Origin: an uncultured Clostridia bacterium
GTDB lineage: Bacteria > Bacillota > Clostridia > Oscillospirales > CAG-272
Direction of reading: 5' to 3'
NCBI GenBank assembly: GCA_946055715.1
Contig: CAMGGT010000057.1
Location: forward strand, 1-6,401
Length of the DNA stretch: 6,401 bases
Shown: positions 1 to 6,012 of the stretch, piece by piece
How the letters are laid out: the number at the start of each line of letters is the position of its first letter
Numbering within the stretch: the first letter of the stretch is position 1
Notes under the pieces: generated by a model
Told to the model about the DNA's origin: nothing
Database searches by the model: none
Seen by the model: only the letters and a program-made list of their open reading frames with translations
Position numbers and translations under genes: made by a program

Positions 1-10
1 GCACATTCGT

Positions 11-45
11 CTCCCCCGGTGTAAGTTCTTCTTGCGCCGGGGGAG
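11..45. repeat. Interrupted dyad (9-bp perfect arms) overlapping the first promoter
   Basis: Arms CTCCCCCGG (11-19) and CCGGGGGAG (37-45) are exact reverse complements. In RNA the stem can grow to 11 bp (11-21 with 35-45) with one G-U pair and a 13-nt loop. No T-tract follows on either strand, so a classic Rho-independent terminator for an upstream gene is not supported. The right arm overlaps the -35 position of the promoter at 32-60, so an operator for a repressor of the sugar operon is possible. The dyad itself is seen; the role is inferred. Confidence 0.5.
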
Positions 46-60
46 AAATTATGCTATGAT
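32..60 (+). promoter_or_regulatory. Extended -10 promoter for the transporter/hydrolase operon
   Basis: A TATGAT -10 box at 55-60 is preceded by TGC (52-54), giving an extended -10. A weak -35 (TTGCGC, 32-37, three of six consensus bases) lies exactly 17 bp upstream. Transcription would start near 67, about 480 nt before the first gene. The poor -35 fits an extended -10 promoter. The second promoter of this window (3645-3673) has the same TGC spacer, which adds support. The -35 sits inside the dyad at 11-45. Confidence 0.6.
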
Positions 61-142
61 AGAAAACAGAAATACGAAATAAATGGGAATGAATATATAG
101 ATATGAGAATAGAAGCAAGCCCGTCTCCGGACGGCGAGCATC

Positions 143-450
143 CGGCAGGCGTGCAATGATCGGACGGCGCCTATTCTGTCATTGTGTGGCAGTCCGGCAA
201 TCGTCGGACGGGAAAGCCGGTCCTGCTTATCAACCTTCGGACGACAGGTAACCCCCCCATACTACAGTCGGGCGGCACCTGCGCGGTAGTTCGGCAACCG
301 TTGGGCGACCGGCAAGTTGCGCCCATATATCGATCAGACGGCACCGATACTGCAACGGGGCAACAGCCGTGCATGATCGGTTGACAACCAAGCGGCAAGC
401 ATACGACCGCCGTGCGGCAAGACAGACGAAGCGCGGCAAGCAAATCGGCA
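143..450 (+). repeat. Cluster of ten CGGCA motifs in the leader
   Basis: CGGCA occurs at 143, 195, 273, 292, 310, 339, 393, 415, 434 and 446, all on the plus strand. Six copies read CGGCAA and four read CGGCAAG. Several neighbours are 18-22 nt apart. Ten copies of a pentamer in about 310 nt is well above chance even at this GC content. The intervening sequence is not conserved, so this is not a CRISPR array. Two further imperfect direct repeats share the region: 158-178 with 332-352 (17 of 21 identical), and 150-163 with 368-380 (identical except for one extra A). Confidence 0.5.
191..307 (+). repeat. Imperfect direct repeat with matching hairpins (191-210 and 288-307)
   Basis: The two 20-nt copies differ at four positions, all transitions. 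Each folds into a 5-bp stem with an 8-nt loop: 192-196 with 205-209, and 289-293 with 302-306. Three of the four differences fall in the stem, and each turns a Watson-Crick pair into a G-U pair as read in plus-strand RNA; the fourth is in the loop. The second copy's 3' arm (302-307) can instead pair perfectly with 320-325, so two mutually exclusive hairpins are possible there. Confidence 0.45.
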
Positions 451-499
451 GAAATAACGGGCAAACGCAACCAAAACAACCAAAGAAACGCACGCATCC

Positions 500-527
500 T
501 GGCGGTGCGACCCCGGTCGCACCGCCA
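500..527 (+). promoter_or_regulatory. Perfect 12-bp hairpin just upstream of the transporter ribosome site
   Basis: Positions 500-511 pair perfectly with 516-527 around a CCCG loop. The stem is GC-rich and very stable. It ends 10 nt before the purine-rich ribosome site (537-544) and has no T-tract, so it is not a normal terminator. It may modulate translation start, protect the mRNA 5' side, or be a DNA operator. Confidence 0.6.
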
Positions 528-546
528 TCGGGAGAAGAGAGGAGAT

Positions 547-1884
547 ATGAACGCATCTGAAAGCAAGCATGCCACGGCGCCCGTGGGCGGGCGTGTGTGG
601 TTTTCGGCCGTGTTTTTCGGCCTGGTGGGGCAGGTGGCCTGGGTGGTGGAGAACATGTATTTTGCCACCTTCGCGCAGGATGTTTTTTCTGCGTCCGGGC
701 GGGCAGACATGTCCTATCTTGTCACCACGCTGATGGTCATCTTTTCGGCGGTGACGGCCACCGTCACCACCGTGGCCGTGGGCGGCTGGTGCGACAGGGT
801 GGGCAAGCGCAAGCCGTTTGTGGCCGTGGGGTATATCCTCTGGGGGCTGACCATCATGCTGTTTGCCACCATCCCCATGCGGGTGCAGGCCGCACGCATT
901 CTGCCGGTGGCGGTGCTGCTGGTGGTCTTTGACTGCGTGATGACGGTGGCCGGCTCCTCTTCAAACGATGCCGCCTTCAACGCCTGGGTGGCAGACAACA
1001 CAAAGCCCTCCAATCGCGGGCGGGTCAACTCGGTGCTGTCGGTGTTGCCGGTGTTTGCGGTGGTCATCGTCTTTATCGGGCTTGGGGGACTGTATGACCC
1101 CGCAAAGGACACCAACAGTTTGTTCTTCATCGTGCTGGGCATCATTCCCATCCTGGCCGGGCTGGTGGCGCTGCTTGTGCTTAAAGACGCGCAGGGGCTG
1201 CAGCCCGACAGGCGCGGGGGCACCCTCTCCGGCTTTCTCTACGGGTTCCGTCCCTCGGTCGTGCGGGGCAACCCCCTGCTGTACATCTGTCTTTGCGCCG
1301 CCTGTCTGATCGGCATCGCTCAGCAGACCTTTTTCTCGTATCTGATCAACTTTCTGTGCATCACACTGGGGCTGGGAGACGGGTTTGTCGTGCCCATGGC
1401 GGTCATCATTGTGCTGTCTGCCGCCTTTTGCGGCGGGATGGGGGCACTGTTTGACAAATTCGGCCGCCGCCGCTTCTCGCTCCCCTTGCTTTTCGTGACG
1501 GTGGCGGGCATACTGTCCTTCTGGCTGTTGCAATATCTGGACGGCGTGGGCAAGACGGTCGTCATCTACCTTGGCGGCACGCTGATGATGGGCGGCATTC
1601 TGTCGCTGACCGGCAGTTTTTCTGCCACCTTCCAGGACCACATCCCCGCGGGGTGCGAGGGGCGGTATCAGGGGGTGAGGATGTGCTTTATGGTGCTGAT
1701 CCCCATGATCGTCGGCCCCGTCATTTCCCTTTCGCTTGGGCTGGATGCCATGTCTATGAACGGCGAAAACTTTATGCCGCCCTACTCCATCTTTTTGGCG
1801 GCGGCCATCGTGGCGGTGTTTGCCGCCCTGCCCATCCTGCTGATGAACCGCAAAAAGGAGCGTGGAAAAGATGCTGCATTATGA
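547..1884 (+). CDS. MFS transporter, sugar/glycoside type (GPH- or SLC45-like)
   Basis: Predicted 445-residue inner-membrane carrier with about 12 hydrophobic helices, the standard MFS size. The cytoplasmic loop motif after helix 2 is clear (GGWCDRVGKRKP, residues 79-90) and recurs in the second half (GALFDKFGRRR, 299-309), as expected of the duplicated MFS fold. Loop segments NRGRV (156-160) and EGRYQG (371-376) match the RG-type loops of sugar-transporting MFS families. The frame is open further upstream, but the ATG at 547 is chosen because GAGAGGAG (537-544) lies directly before it. The spacing is unusually short (2 nt after AGGAG), so initiation may be moderate. The gene overlaps the hydrolase by 14 nt, pointing to uptake of that enzyme's glycoside substrate. 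Substrate and coupling ion are unknown. The family call is firm; the GPH-like assignment is inference. Confidence 0.9.
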   Translation: MNASESKHATAPVGGRVWFSAVFFGLVGQVAWVVENMYFATFAQDVFSASGRADMSYLVTTLMVIFSAVTATVTTVAVGGWCDRVGKRKPFVAVGYILWGLTIMLFATIPMRVQAARILPVAVLLVVFDCVMTVAGSSSNDAAFNAWVADNTKPSNRGRVNSVLSVLPVFAVVIVFIGLGGLYDPAKDTNSLFFIVLGIIPILAGLVALLVLKDAQGLQPDRRGGTLSGFLYGFRPSVVRGNPLLYICLCAACLIGIAQQTFFSYLINFLCITLGLGDGFVVPMAVIIVLSAAFCGGMGALFDKFGRRRFSLPLLFVTVAGILSFWLLQYLDGVGKTVVIYLGGTLMMGGILSLTGSFSATFQDHIPAGCEGRYQGVRMCFMVLIPMIVGPVISLSLGLDAMSMNGENFMPPYSIFLAAAIVAVFAALPILLMNRKKERGKDAAL

Positions 1885-3598
1885 ACTGCTGACCCCCCAC
1901 GGCGAAGGGCTTGACAAAACGGTCCCCCTCCCGGAATACCCACGCCCCCAGCTCCGGCGGGACAGCTATCTGTGTCTGAACGGCGAGTGGTCGTATGCCA
2001 TCCGCAAAGCGGAGGTGTGGGACGGCACGCCAGACGGCCATATCCTTGTGCCGTTTGCGCCCGAGAGCGTGCTGTCCGGCGTGCGGCGGACGCTCAAACG
2101 GGGAGAATACCTGTTTTATCAGCGGTCGTTTACGCTGACAGCGGCCTTTCTGTCGGAGGTCACGCTGCTGCACATCGACGCCGTCGACCAGGAGGCGGAG
2201 GTGTTCTGCAACGACATTTTTGTCGGCCGCGGCGAGGGGGGCTATCTGCCGCTGACGCTGGATGTCTCCGCAGCCGTCCGCATGGGCGAAAACAAGCTGA
2301 CCGTGCGGGTCAAAGACGACACCGACCTCCGCTATCCCACCGGCAAACAGCGCAAAAAGCGCGGCGGCATCTGGTACACGCCCATCTGCGGCATCTGGCA
2401 GAGCGTGTGGATGGAGTCGGTTTCCCGCGGCTATATCCGCGGCCTTCGCCTGACGCCCGACATCGACCGCGGGTGCCTGACGGTCGAAATTGACAGCGAA
2501 GCAGACGCTTTTACGCTTACGGTGCTGTGCTGTGGGGCAGAGATCCTGTCGCACAGCGGCACGGGGCGGCGGTTTGAGCTGACCCTCCCGGCCGAAAAGG
2601 TCCGCCTGTGGTCGCCGGAAGACCCCTTTCTGTACGACCTGGAGATCATCGCCAAAGACGACAGGGTGCAGTCCTATTTTGCCCTGCGGAAGTTTGAGGC
2701 GCGCGACCGCCGCTTCTTTCTCAACGGCAAGCCGTATTTTGTCAACGGCCTGTTGGACCAGGGCTATTTCAGCGACGGCATCTACACCCCCGCCGCCTAT
2801 GACGCCTACCGGGATGACATTCTGGCCGCCAAGTCGCTGGGCTACAATGCCCTGCGCAAACACATCAAGATCGAGCCGTTGCGGTTCTATTATCTGTGCG
2901 ACACCTGTGGCATATTGGTCTTGCAGGACATGGTGAATGTGGGGCGGTACAGCTTTTTCAAAGACACCGTCCTGCCTTTTGCCGGTCTGCGCCGCCACCG
3001 CCCGTATGTGAATGTCAGCCGCGCACAGCGGCGCATGTTTATCTCTTACGCACAGGCCACGGTGAAGCACCTGTATAACAGCCCGTCGGTCGTCTACTAT
3101 ACCATCTTCAACGAAGGGTGGGGACAGTTTGACGGTGACGGTCTGTACCTTTGCCTGCGGGCACAGGACCCCACAAGGGTCTATGATGCCACCTCCGGCT
3201 GGTTCCGCGAAAAATTGTCGGATGTGGCAAGCGAGCACATCTACTTCCGCCCCTTGCCTCCCATGGCAGAGGCAGAAGAGCTGCCGCAGATCATCTCCGA
3301 GTTCGGCGGGTATTCTCTGCCGCTTGACGGCCATCGCTTCAACGACGAAAAGACCTTCGGCTACCGCGCCTATCGGGGCACCGCGGCCTTTGAAGAGGCC
3401 TTTGTTCGCCTGTATGAGACGGAGGTGCTGCCCCTTGCCCAAAACGGCCTCGCCGGGGCGATCTACACCCAGCTTTCGGATGTGGAGGACGAGTGCAACG
3501 GCCTGCTGACCTATGACAGGCGGGTCTGCAAACTGAACCCCGACCGTGTGCTGCCCCTCATGCAGCGCATCTTTGCCGCCGCGGGACATCTGCAATAG
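1871..3598 (+). CDS. Glycoside hydrolase family 2 protein (beta-glycosidase), cytoplasmic
   Basis: 575 residues with the GH2 three-domain order. An N-terminal jelly-roll spans about 30-185 (LNGEW 36-40, YQRSFTL 83-89, GIWYTPICGIWQSVW 166-180). An Ig-like domain follows at about 186-275 (LWSPEDPFLYDL 246-257), then a TIM barrel from about 276 to the end (LNGKPYFVNG 284-293, ALRKHIK 327-333). The acid/base is Glu415 in IFNEGWGQF and the nucleophile is Glu477 in ISEFGG, so it should be an active retaining enzyme. It lacks the C-terminal domains of large LacZ enzymes and the NKKG segment I associate with E. coli-type beta-glucuronidase. Galactoside, mannoside or another specificity cannot be decided. 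There is no signal peptide, so it acts on imported substrate. The ATG at 1871 is preferred (AAGGAG at 1855-1860, 10 nt away); a GTG at 1862 is only 1 nt from that site. It overlaps the transporter by 14 nt. Confidence 0.93.
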   Translation: MLHYELLTPHGEGLDKTVPLPEYPRPQLRRDSYLCLNGEWSYAIRKAEVWDGTPDGHILVPFAPESVLSGVRRTLKRGEYLFYQRSFTLTAAFLSEVTLLHIDAVDQEAEVFCNDIFVGRGEGGYLPLTLDVSAAVRMGENKLTVRVKDDTDLRYPTGKQRKKRGGIWYTPICGIWQSVWMESVSRGYIRGLRLTPDIDRGCLTVEIDSEADAFTLTVLCCGAEILSHSGTGRRFELTLPAEKVRLWSPEDPFLYDLEIIAKDDRVQSYFALRKFEARDRRFFLNGKPYFVNGLLDQGYFSDGIYTPAAYDAYRDDILAAKSLGYNALRKHIKIEPLRFYYLCDTCGILVLQDMVNVGRYSFFKDTVLPFAGLRRHRPYVNVSRAQRRMFISYAQATVKHLYNSPSVVYYTIFNEGWGQFDGDGLYLCLRAQDPTRVYDATSGWFREKLSDVASEHIYFRPLPPMAEAEELPQIISEFGGYSLPLDGHRFNDEKTFGYRAYRGTAAFEEAFVRLYETEVLPLAQNGLAGAIYTQLSDVEDECNGLLTYDRRVCKLNPDRVLPLMQRIFAAAGHLQ

Positions 3599-3610
3599 GC
3601 GTTTTCCGGC

Positions 3611-3636
3611 GGACAGGTGACCGGTCTGTTCTTTTT
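3611..3636 (+). terminator. Probable Rho-independent terminator of the sugar operon
   Basis: Starting 12 nt after the hydrolase stop, 3611-3618 pairs with 3624-3631 (8 bp, including three G-U pairs) around a 5-nt loop, followed at once by TTTTT (3632-3636). The stem is modest because of the wobble pairs. Its position between the stop codon and the next promoter supports the call. Confidence 0.5.
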
Positions 3637-3644
3637 GCGGCATA

Positions 3645-3673
3645 TTGATTTTTTCTTGCCGATGTGCTATAAT
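3645..3673 (+). promoter_or_regulatory. Strong sigma-70/SigA-type promoter of the ktr operon
   Basis: A consensus TATAAT -10 (3668-3673) with an extended TGC (3665-3667) lies 17 bp after a good -35, TTGATT (3645-3650, four of six consensus bases). Transcription would begin near 3680. It sits just after the terminator of the preceding operon, so ktrB-ktrA is an independent unit and probably well transcribed. Confidence 0.8.
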
Positions 3674-3679
3674 CCGATT

Positions 3680-3831
3680 GTCTTCAACATGGATCGTTTT
3701 TCTACGGTCAAAGTTCGCGCCCGCCCCACAGCGCAGATTCAAAGCAGTATGCGTCGGGCAGGGCAGACAACGGCCGTTTTGCCGCGGCCGCGCCATGCGG
3801 CGGCCGGGCACCCATTTTCACAGGAGGAAGC
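3680..3831 (+). other. Leader of the ktr operon with a GC hairpin
   Basis: About 150 nt from the inferred start of transcription to the ktrB ATG, with no gene. It holds a 7-bp all-GC stem (3785-3791 with 3800-3806, 8-nt loop) ending about 15 nt before the AGGAGG ribosome site at 3822-3827, and a small palindrome around 3769-3779. Potassium-uptake genes in Firmicutes are often preceded by the ydaO-type c-di-AMP riboswitch. I do not see its conserved segments here, though I cannot fold the RNA. Confidence 0.4.
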
Positions 3832-5130
3832 ATGCTTCCCTTCATCAAAAAGCAGTCCCCGGCGCGCATCATTGCGCTGGGGTTCGTACTGGTCATCCTC
3901 ATCGGCTCCGGATTGCTGATCCTGCCCTGCAGCGTTCGGGGTGGGGTGACATTGCGGTACATTGACGCGCTGTACACCTCGGCCAGCGCGGTGTGCGTCA
4001 CGGGGCTTATCTCGGTGGATGTCGCCGACACCTTCACGCCGCTGGGGCAGTTTTTTGTGGGCGCGTTGATCCAGATCGGGGGACTGGGCGTCACGGCCAT
4101 GGGGGCGGGCGTCATTCTTGCCGTGGGCAAGAAGGTCAATCTCAAAGGGAGAAAGATCATCCGCGAGGCCATGAATCTGGATTCCGGCAAAGGGGTCGTG
4201 CGGTTCATCAAAAGCGTGTTCCTCACCACCATTGCCTTCGAGCTGACGGGGGCGTTGCTCAGCTTCATCGTCTTTGTGCAGGACTTTCCGCCGCTGAAAG
4301 CACTGGGCATCAGCTTATTTCATTCGGTGGCCGCCTTCAACAACTCCGGTTTTGACATTCTGGGCAATATGCAGAGCTTGACGGCCTACCGCGACAATGT
4401 GATGCTCAACCTTGTTACCTGCGCGCTCATCATTTTCGGCGGCATCGGTTTTCTGGTCATCCGCGAGGTGCTTGACAAGCGCTTCCGTTGGCGCAGGTTT
4501 TCCATGCATACAAAGGTGGTGCTTTCGGTCAGCGGTGTGCTGACCGTGGTGGGCGCACTGCTGCTCAAACTGACGGAAAATATCTCCTGGCTGGGCGCCC
4601 TGTTTCAGAGTGTCTCCGCCAGAACGGCAGGGTTTGCCACCTACTCGCTCGGCTCGTTTTCCAACGCCGGCCTGCTGGTGATGATCGTGCTGATGTTCAT
4701 CGGTGCCTCGCCCGGATCCACCGGCGGCGGCATCAAAACGACCACGCTGTTTGTGCTGTTGCAGGGCATCAAATCCGCCGCCACCAACAAGTCCGAAAAG
4801 GGCTTTCATTATGCGGTCCCGGCGGATGCGTTCCGCAAGGCGGCGGTCATCACGCTGATCGCCTTCGGCATTGTGGTCACCGGCACCTTTGCGCTGGTCT
4901 CGCTGGAACCGGGCGTCCCCTTCCGGGATGCGCTGTTTGAGGTCGTCAGCGCGTTTGGTACGGTGGGCCTGTCCACGGGCATCACGCCCGGGCTGTGCGA
5001 CGCAAGCAAACTGCTGTCCATTGTCATCATGTACATCGGCAGACTGGGGCCGCTGACCATCGCCTCGCTGTGGTATTTCTCCCATGGCGAGCGGGTGCGG
5101 TATCCCGAGGGAAATATTGCAATTGGCTGA
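3832..5130 (+). CDS. ktrB: K+ uptake membrane subunit, KtrB type (TrkH/KtrB family)
   Basis: 432 residues, close to the usual KtrB length and shorter than TrkH. The protein forms the ion path of a K+ uptake system in the cytoplasmic membrane, acting as a dimer on an octameric KtrA ring. All four pore-loop segments with their filter glycine are visible: SAVCVTGL (52-59, Gly58), AFNNSGF (168-174, Gly173), ARTAGF (263-268, Gly267) and AFGTVGL (374-380, Gly379). The segment GASPGSTGGGIKTTT (291-305) matches the intramembrane gating-loop region, and MYIGRLGPLTIA (400-411) is the conserved last helix. A strong AGGAGG at 3822-3827 fixes the ATG at 3832. The stop lies 13 nt before ktrA, so the two are co-transcribed. 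In known systems the channel is Na+-dependent and opens with ATP-bound KtrA. Confidence 0.95.
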   Translation: MLPFIKKQSPARIIALGFVLVILIGSGLLILPCSVRGGVTLRYIDALYTSASAVCVTGLISVDVADTFTPLGQFFVGALIQIGGLGVTAMGAGVILAVGKKVNLKGRKIIREAMNLDSGKGVVRFIKSVFLTTIAFELTGALLSFIVFVQDFPPLKALGISLFHSVAAFNNSGFDILGNMQSLTAYRDNVMLNLVTCALIIFGGIGFLVIREVLDKRFRWRRFSMHTKVVLSVSGVLTVVGALLLKLTENISWLGALFQSVSARTAGFATYSLGSFSNAGLLVMIVLMFIGASPGSTGGGIKTTTLFVLLQGIKSAATNKSEKGFHYAVPADAFRKAAVITLIAFGIVVTGTFALVSLEPGVPFRDALFEVVSAFGTVGLSTGITPGLCDASKLLSIVIMYIGRLGPLTIASLWYFSHGERVRYPEGNIAIG

Positions 5131-5143
5131 GAGGAGAGGCATC

Positions 5144-5881
5144 ATGTCTCACAAAGCAAAAAACAAAGCAAATAAGGCAAACGATATTGTTGCAAGCAAA
5201 ACCAAAAACAAGGCAAAAAAGAAAGCACACACCTACGGCATTGTCGGCCTGGGGCGGTTTGGCTATGCGCTGGCCATGGAGCTGGTGGCATCCGGGGCCG
5301 AGCTGCTGGTGCTGGACAAAGACGAAGAGAAGGTGCGCCAGCTCCGCGAATACACCGAAAATGCATTTGTGGTCAAAAATCTGGACAAGAAATCGCTGGC
5401 CGAGACCGGCATACAGAACTGCGACGTGGCCGTGGTCTGCATCAGCGAGCAGATGGACATCTCCATTCTCACCACGCTGAACCTGGTGGGTCTGGGCATC
5501 CCCACCGTGGTGGCAAAAGCCGCCGCCGCAGAACACGGCGAGATCCTGGAAAAGCTGGGCGCGGAGGTGGTCTACCCGGAGCGCGACATGGCCATCCGGT
5601 TGGCCCATCGGATGGAGGCCTCCAAAATGCTGGACTTCATCCAACTCAGCGAACAGCTCAACATCTCCAAACTCATCATCCCCGACAAGATCGTGGGCAA
5701 AACGGTGCAGACCGTCAATTTCAGAGGTGAGTTCGGCGTCAACATCATCGCCATCGAGAGCAGCCGCAAGCTCATCGAAACTGTCGGTCCCGACTACACC
5801 TTCCAAAAGGGCGACATCGTCTTCATCTCCGGCAGTAAAACAGGCCTCAGCCGCCTGTCGGAGTGGAGCGAAAAGGGCTGA
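5144..5881 (+). CDS. ktrA: K+ uptake regulatory subunit, KtrA type (TrkA-N/RCK_N plus RCK_C), with a lysine-rich N-terminal extension
   Basis: 245 residues; cytosolic gating ring of the Ktr system. The Rossmann (RCK_N) domain starts at YGIVGLGRFG (31-40), with nucleotide motif GLGRFG (35-40) and Asp58 in LVLDKDEE at the end of strand 2. The RCK_C domain runs from about 160 to 240 (MLDFIQLSEQ 162-171, PDKIVGKTV 180-188, GVNIIAIES 198-206, KGDIVFISG 222-230). In Firmicutes, RCK_N binds ATP/ADP and RCK_C can bind c-di-AMP, which shuts uptake. The ATG at 5144 is chosen for AGGAG at 5132-5136 with 7-nt spacing; the in-frame ATG at 5084 lies inside ktrB and lacks a good site. The first 30 residues are odd: ten lysines and no acidic residue except Asp14, encoded by A-rich DNA unlike the rest of the gene. 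Usual KtrA proteins begin only a few residues before the GxGxxG. Confidence 0.93.
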   Translation: MSHKAKNKANKANDIVASKTKNKAKKKAHTYGIVGLGRFGYALAMELVASGAELLVLDKDEEKVRQLREYTENAFVVKNLDKKSLAETGIQNCDVAVVCISEQMDISILTTLNLVGLGIPTVVAKAAAAEHGEILEKLGAEVVYPERDMAIRLAHRMEASKMLDFIQLSEQLNISKLIIPDKIVGKTVQTVNFRGEFGVNIIAIESSRKLIETVGPDYTFQKGDIVFISGSKTGLSRLSEWSEKG

Positions 5882-5930
5882 TCTCGGTTTGAGGAAGAAC
5901 ATGCCGATATTTCAGATGCCAACAGGGAGG

Positions 5931-5961
5931 CGCGATGCCATTTGTCGCAAATGGCATCGCG
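5931..5961. repeat. Perfect 14-bp palindrome (REP-like hairpin)
   Basis: Positions 5931-5944 are the exact reverse complement of 5948-5961, separated by TCG. It lies 50 nt after the ktrA stop with no T-tract, so it is better read as a REP-like intergenic element than as a terminator, though it could stabilise the ktr mRNA 3' end. The 7-mer GCCGATA occurs on both sides (5903-5909 and 5965-5971). Confidence 0.7.
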
Positions 5962-5978
5962 TCCGCCGATAATCCTCG

Positions 5979-6005
5979 CGGTAGGGGAGGGGCTTGCTCC
6001 TCCCG
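5979..6005 (+). repeat. Left copy of a 27-bp perfect inverted repeat
   Basis: This segment is the exact reverse complement of 6148-6174. On the minus strand it encodes the GGASPSPT part of the transposase relic. If 14 nt (6006-6019) are skipped, the match extends six more bases (6020-6025 against 6142-6147). Its core also folds on itself (5985-5992 with 5997-6004). I recall near-identical sequence as dispersed repeats in gut Clostridia; that part is memory, not shown here. Confidence 0.85.
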
Positions 6006-6012
6006 CCTTTTT
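5985..6012 (+). terminator. Probable terminator of the ktr operon, built from the repeat
   Basis: Positions 5985-5992 pair with 5997-6004 (8 bp, one G-U) around a CTTG loop. Three bases later comes TTTTT (6008-6012). It is the only hairpin with a T-run on the plus strand after ktrA, about 100 nt past the stop. The 3-nt gap before the T-run weakens it a little. Confidence 0.5.

Larger units (their letters stand above)
67..546 (+). other. Long structured 5' leader of the sugar operon, no gene
   Basis: About 480 nt between the inferred transcription start and the first gene. Positions 61-118 are A-rich and look unstructured. From about 119 the sequence turns abruptly GC-rich and contains many short stems: 121-134 (CCGTC/GACGG closing a TCCG loop), 192-209, 289-306, 302-325 and 500-527. 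Short ORFs exist on both strands, but none has a ribosome site or a recognisable protein. I recognise no known riboswitch class; in particular the T-box AGGGTGG core is absent. A cis-regulatory RNA is plausible but unproven. Confidence 0.4.

Noticed and set aside
381..409. Second promoter with a perfect TTGACA at 381-386
   Set aside because: No acceptable -10 lies 16-18 bp downstream; the 17-bp position reads cgaccg.
143..450. CRISPR array
   Set aside because: The repeated unit is only 5-7 nt, spacing is irregular, and no long identical repeats exist.
412..546. 45-residue N-terminal extension of the MFS transporter
   Set aside because: The extension is basic, not like a transporter N-terminus, is interrupted by the 500-527 hairpin, and lacks a ribosome site; one lies directly before the ATG at 547.
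171..710. 179-codon minus-strand frame across the leader
   Set aside because: It runs into the transporter gene antisense, has no visible ribosome site, and its Cys/Pro-rich content reflects the CGGCA repeats read backwards.
1772..3811. 679-codon open frame on the minus strand opposite the GH2 gene
   Set aside because: It has no recognisable domain, and its plus-strand partner is a clear GH2 enzyme with catalytic motifs. Long antisense frames are common in high-GC genes with strong third-position bias.
3680..3831. c-di-AMP (ydaO) riboswitch before ktrB
   Set aside because: The context is right, but I cannot find the conserved segments by eye. A covariance-model search would settle it.
5084..5143. 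Earlier start for ktrA inside ktrB
   Set aside because: The 20 extra residues are ktrB sequence read in another frame. The ATG at 5144 has AGGAG at a 7-nt spacing.
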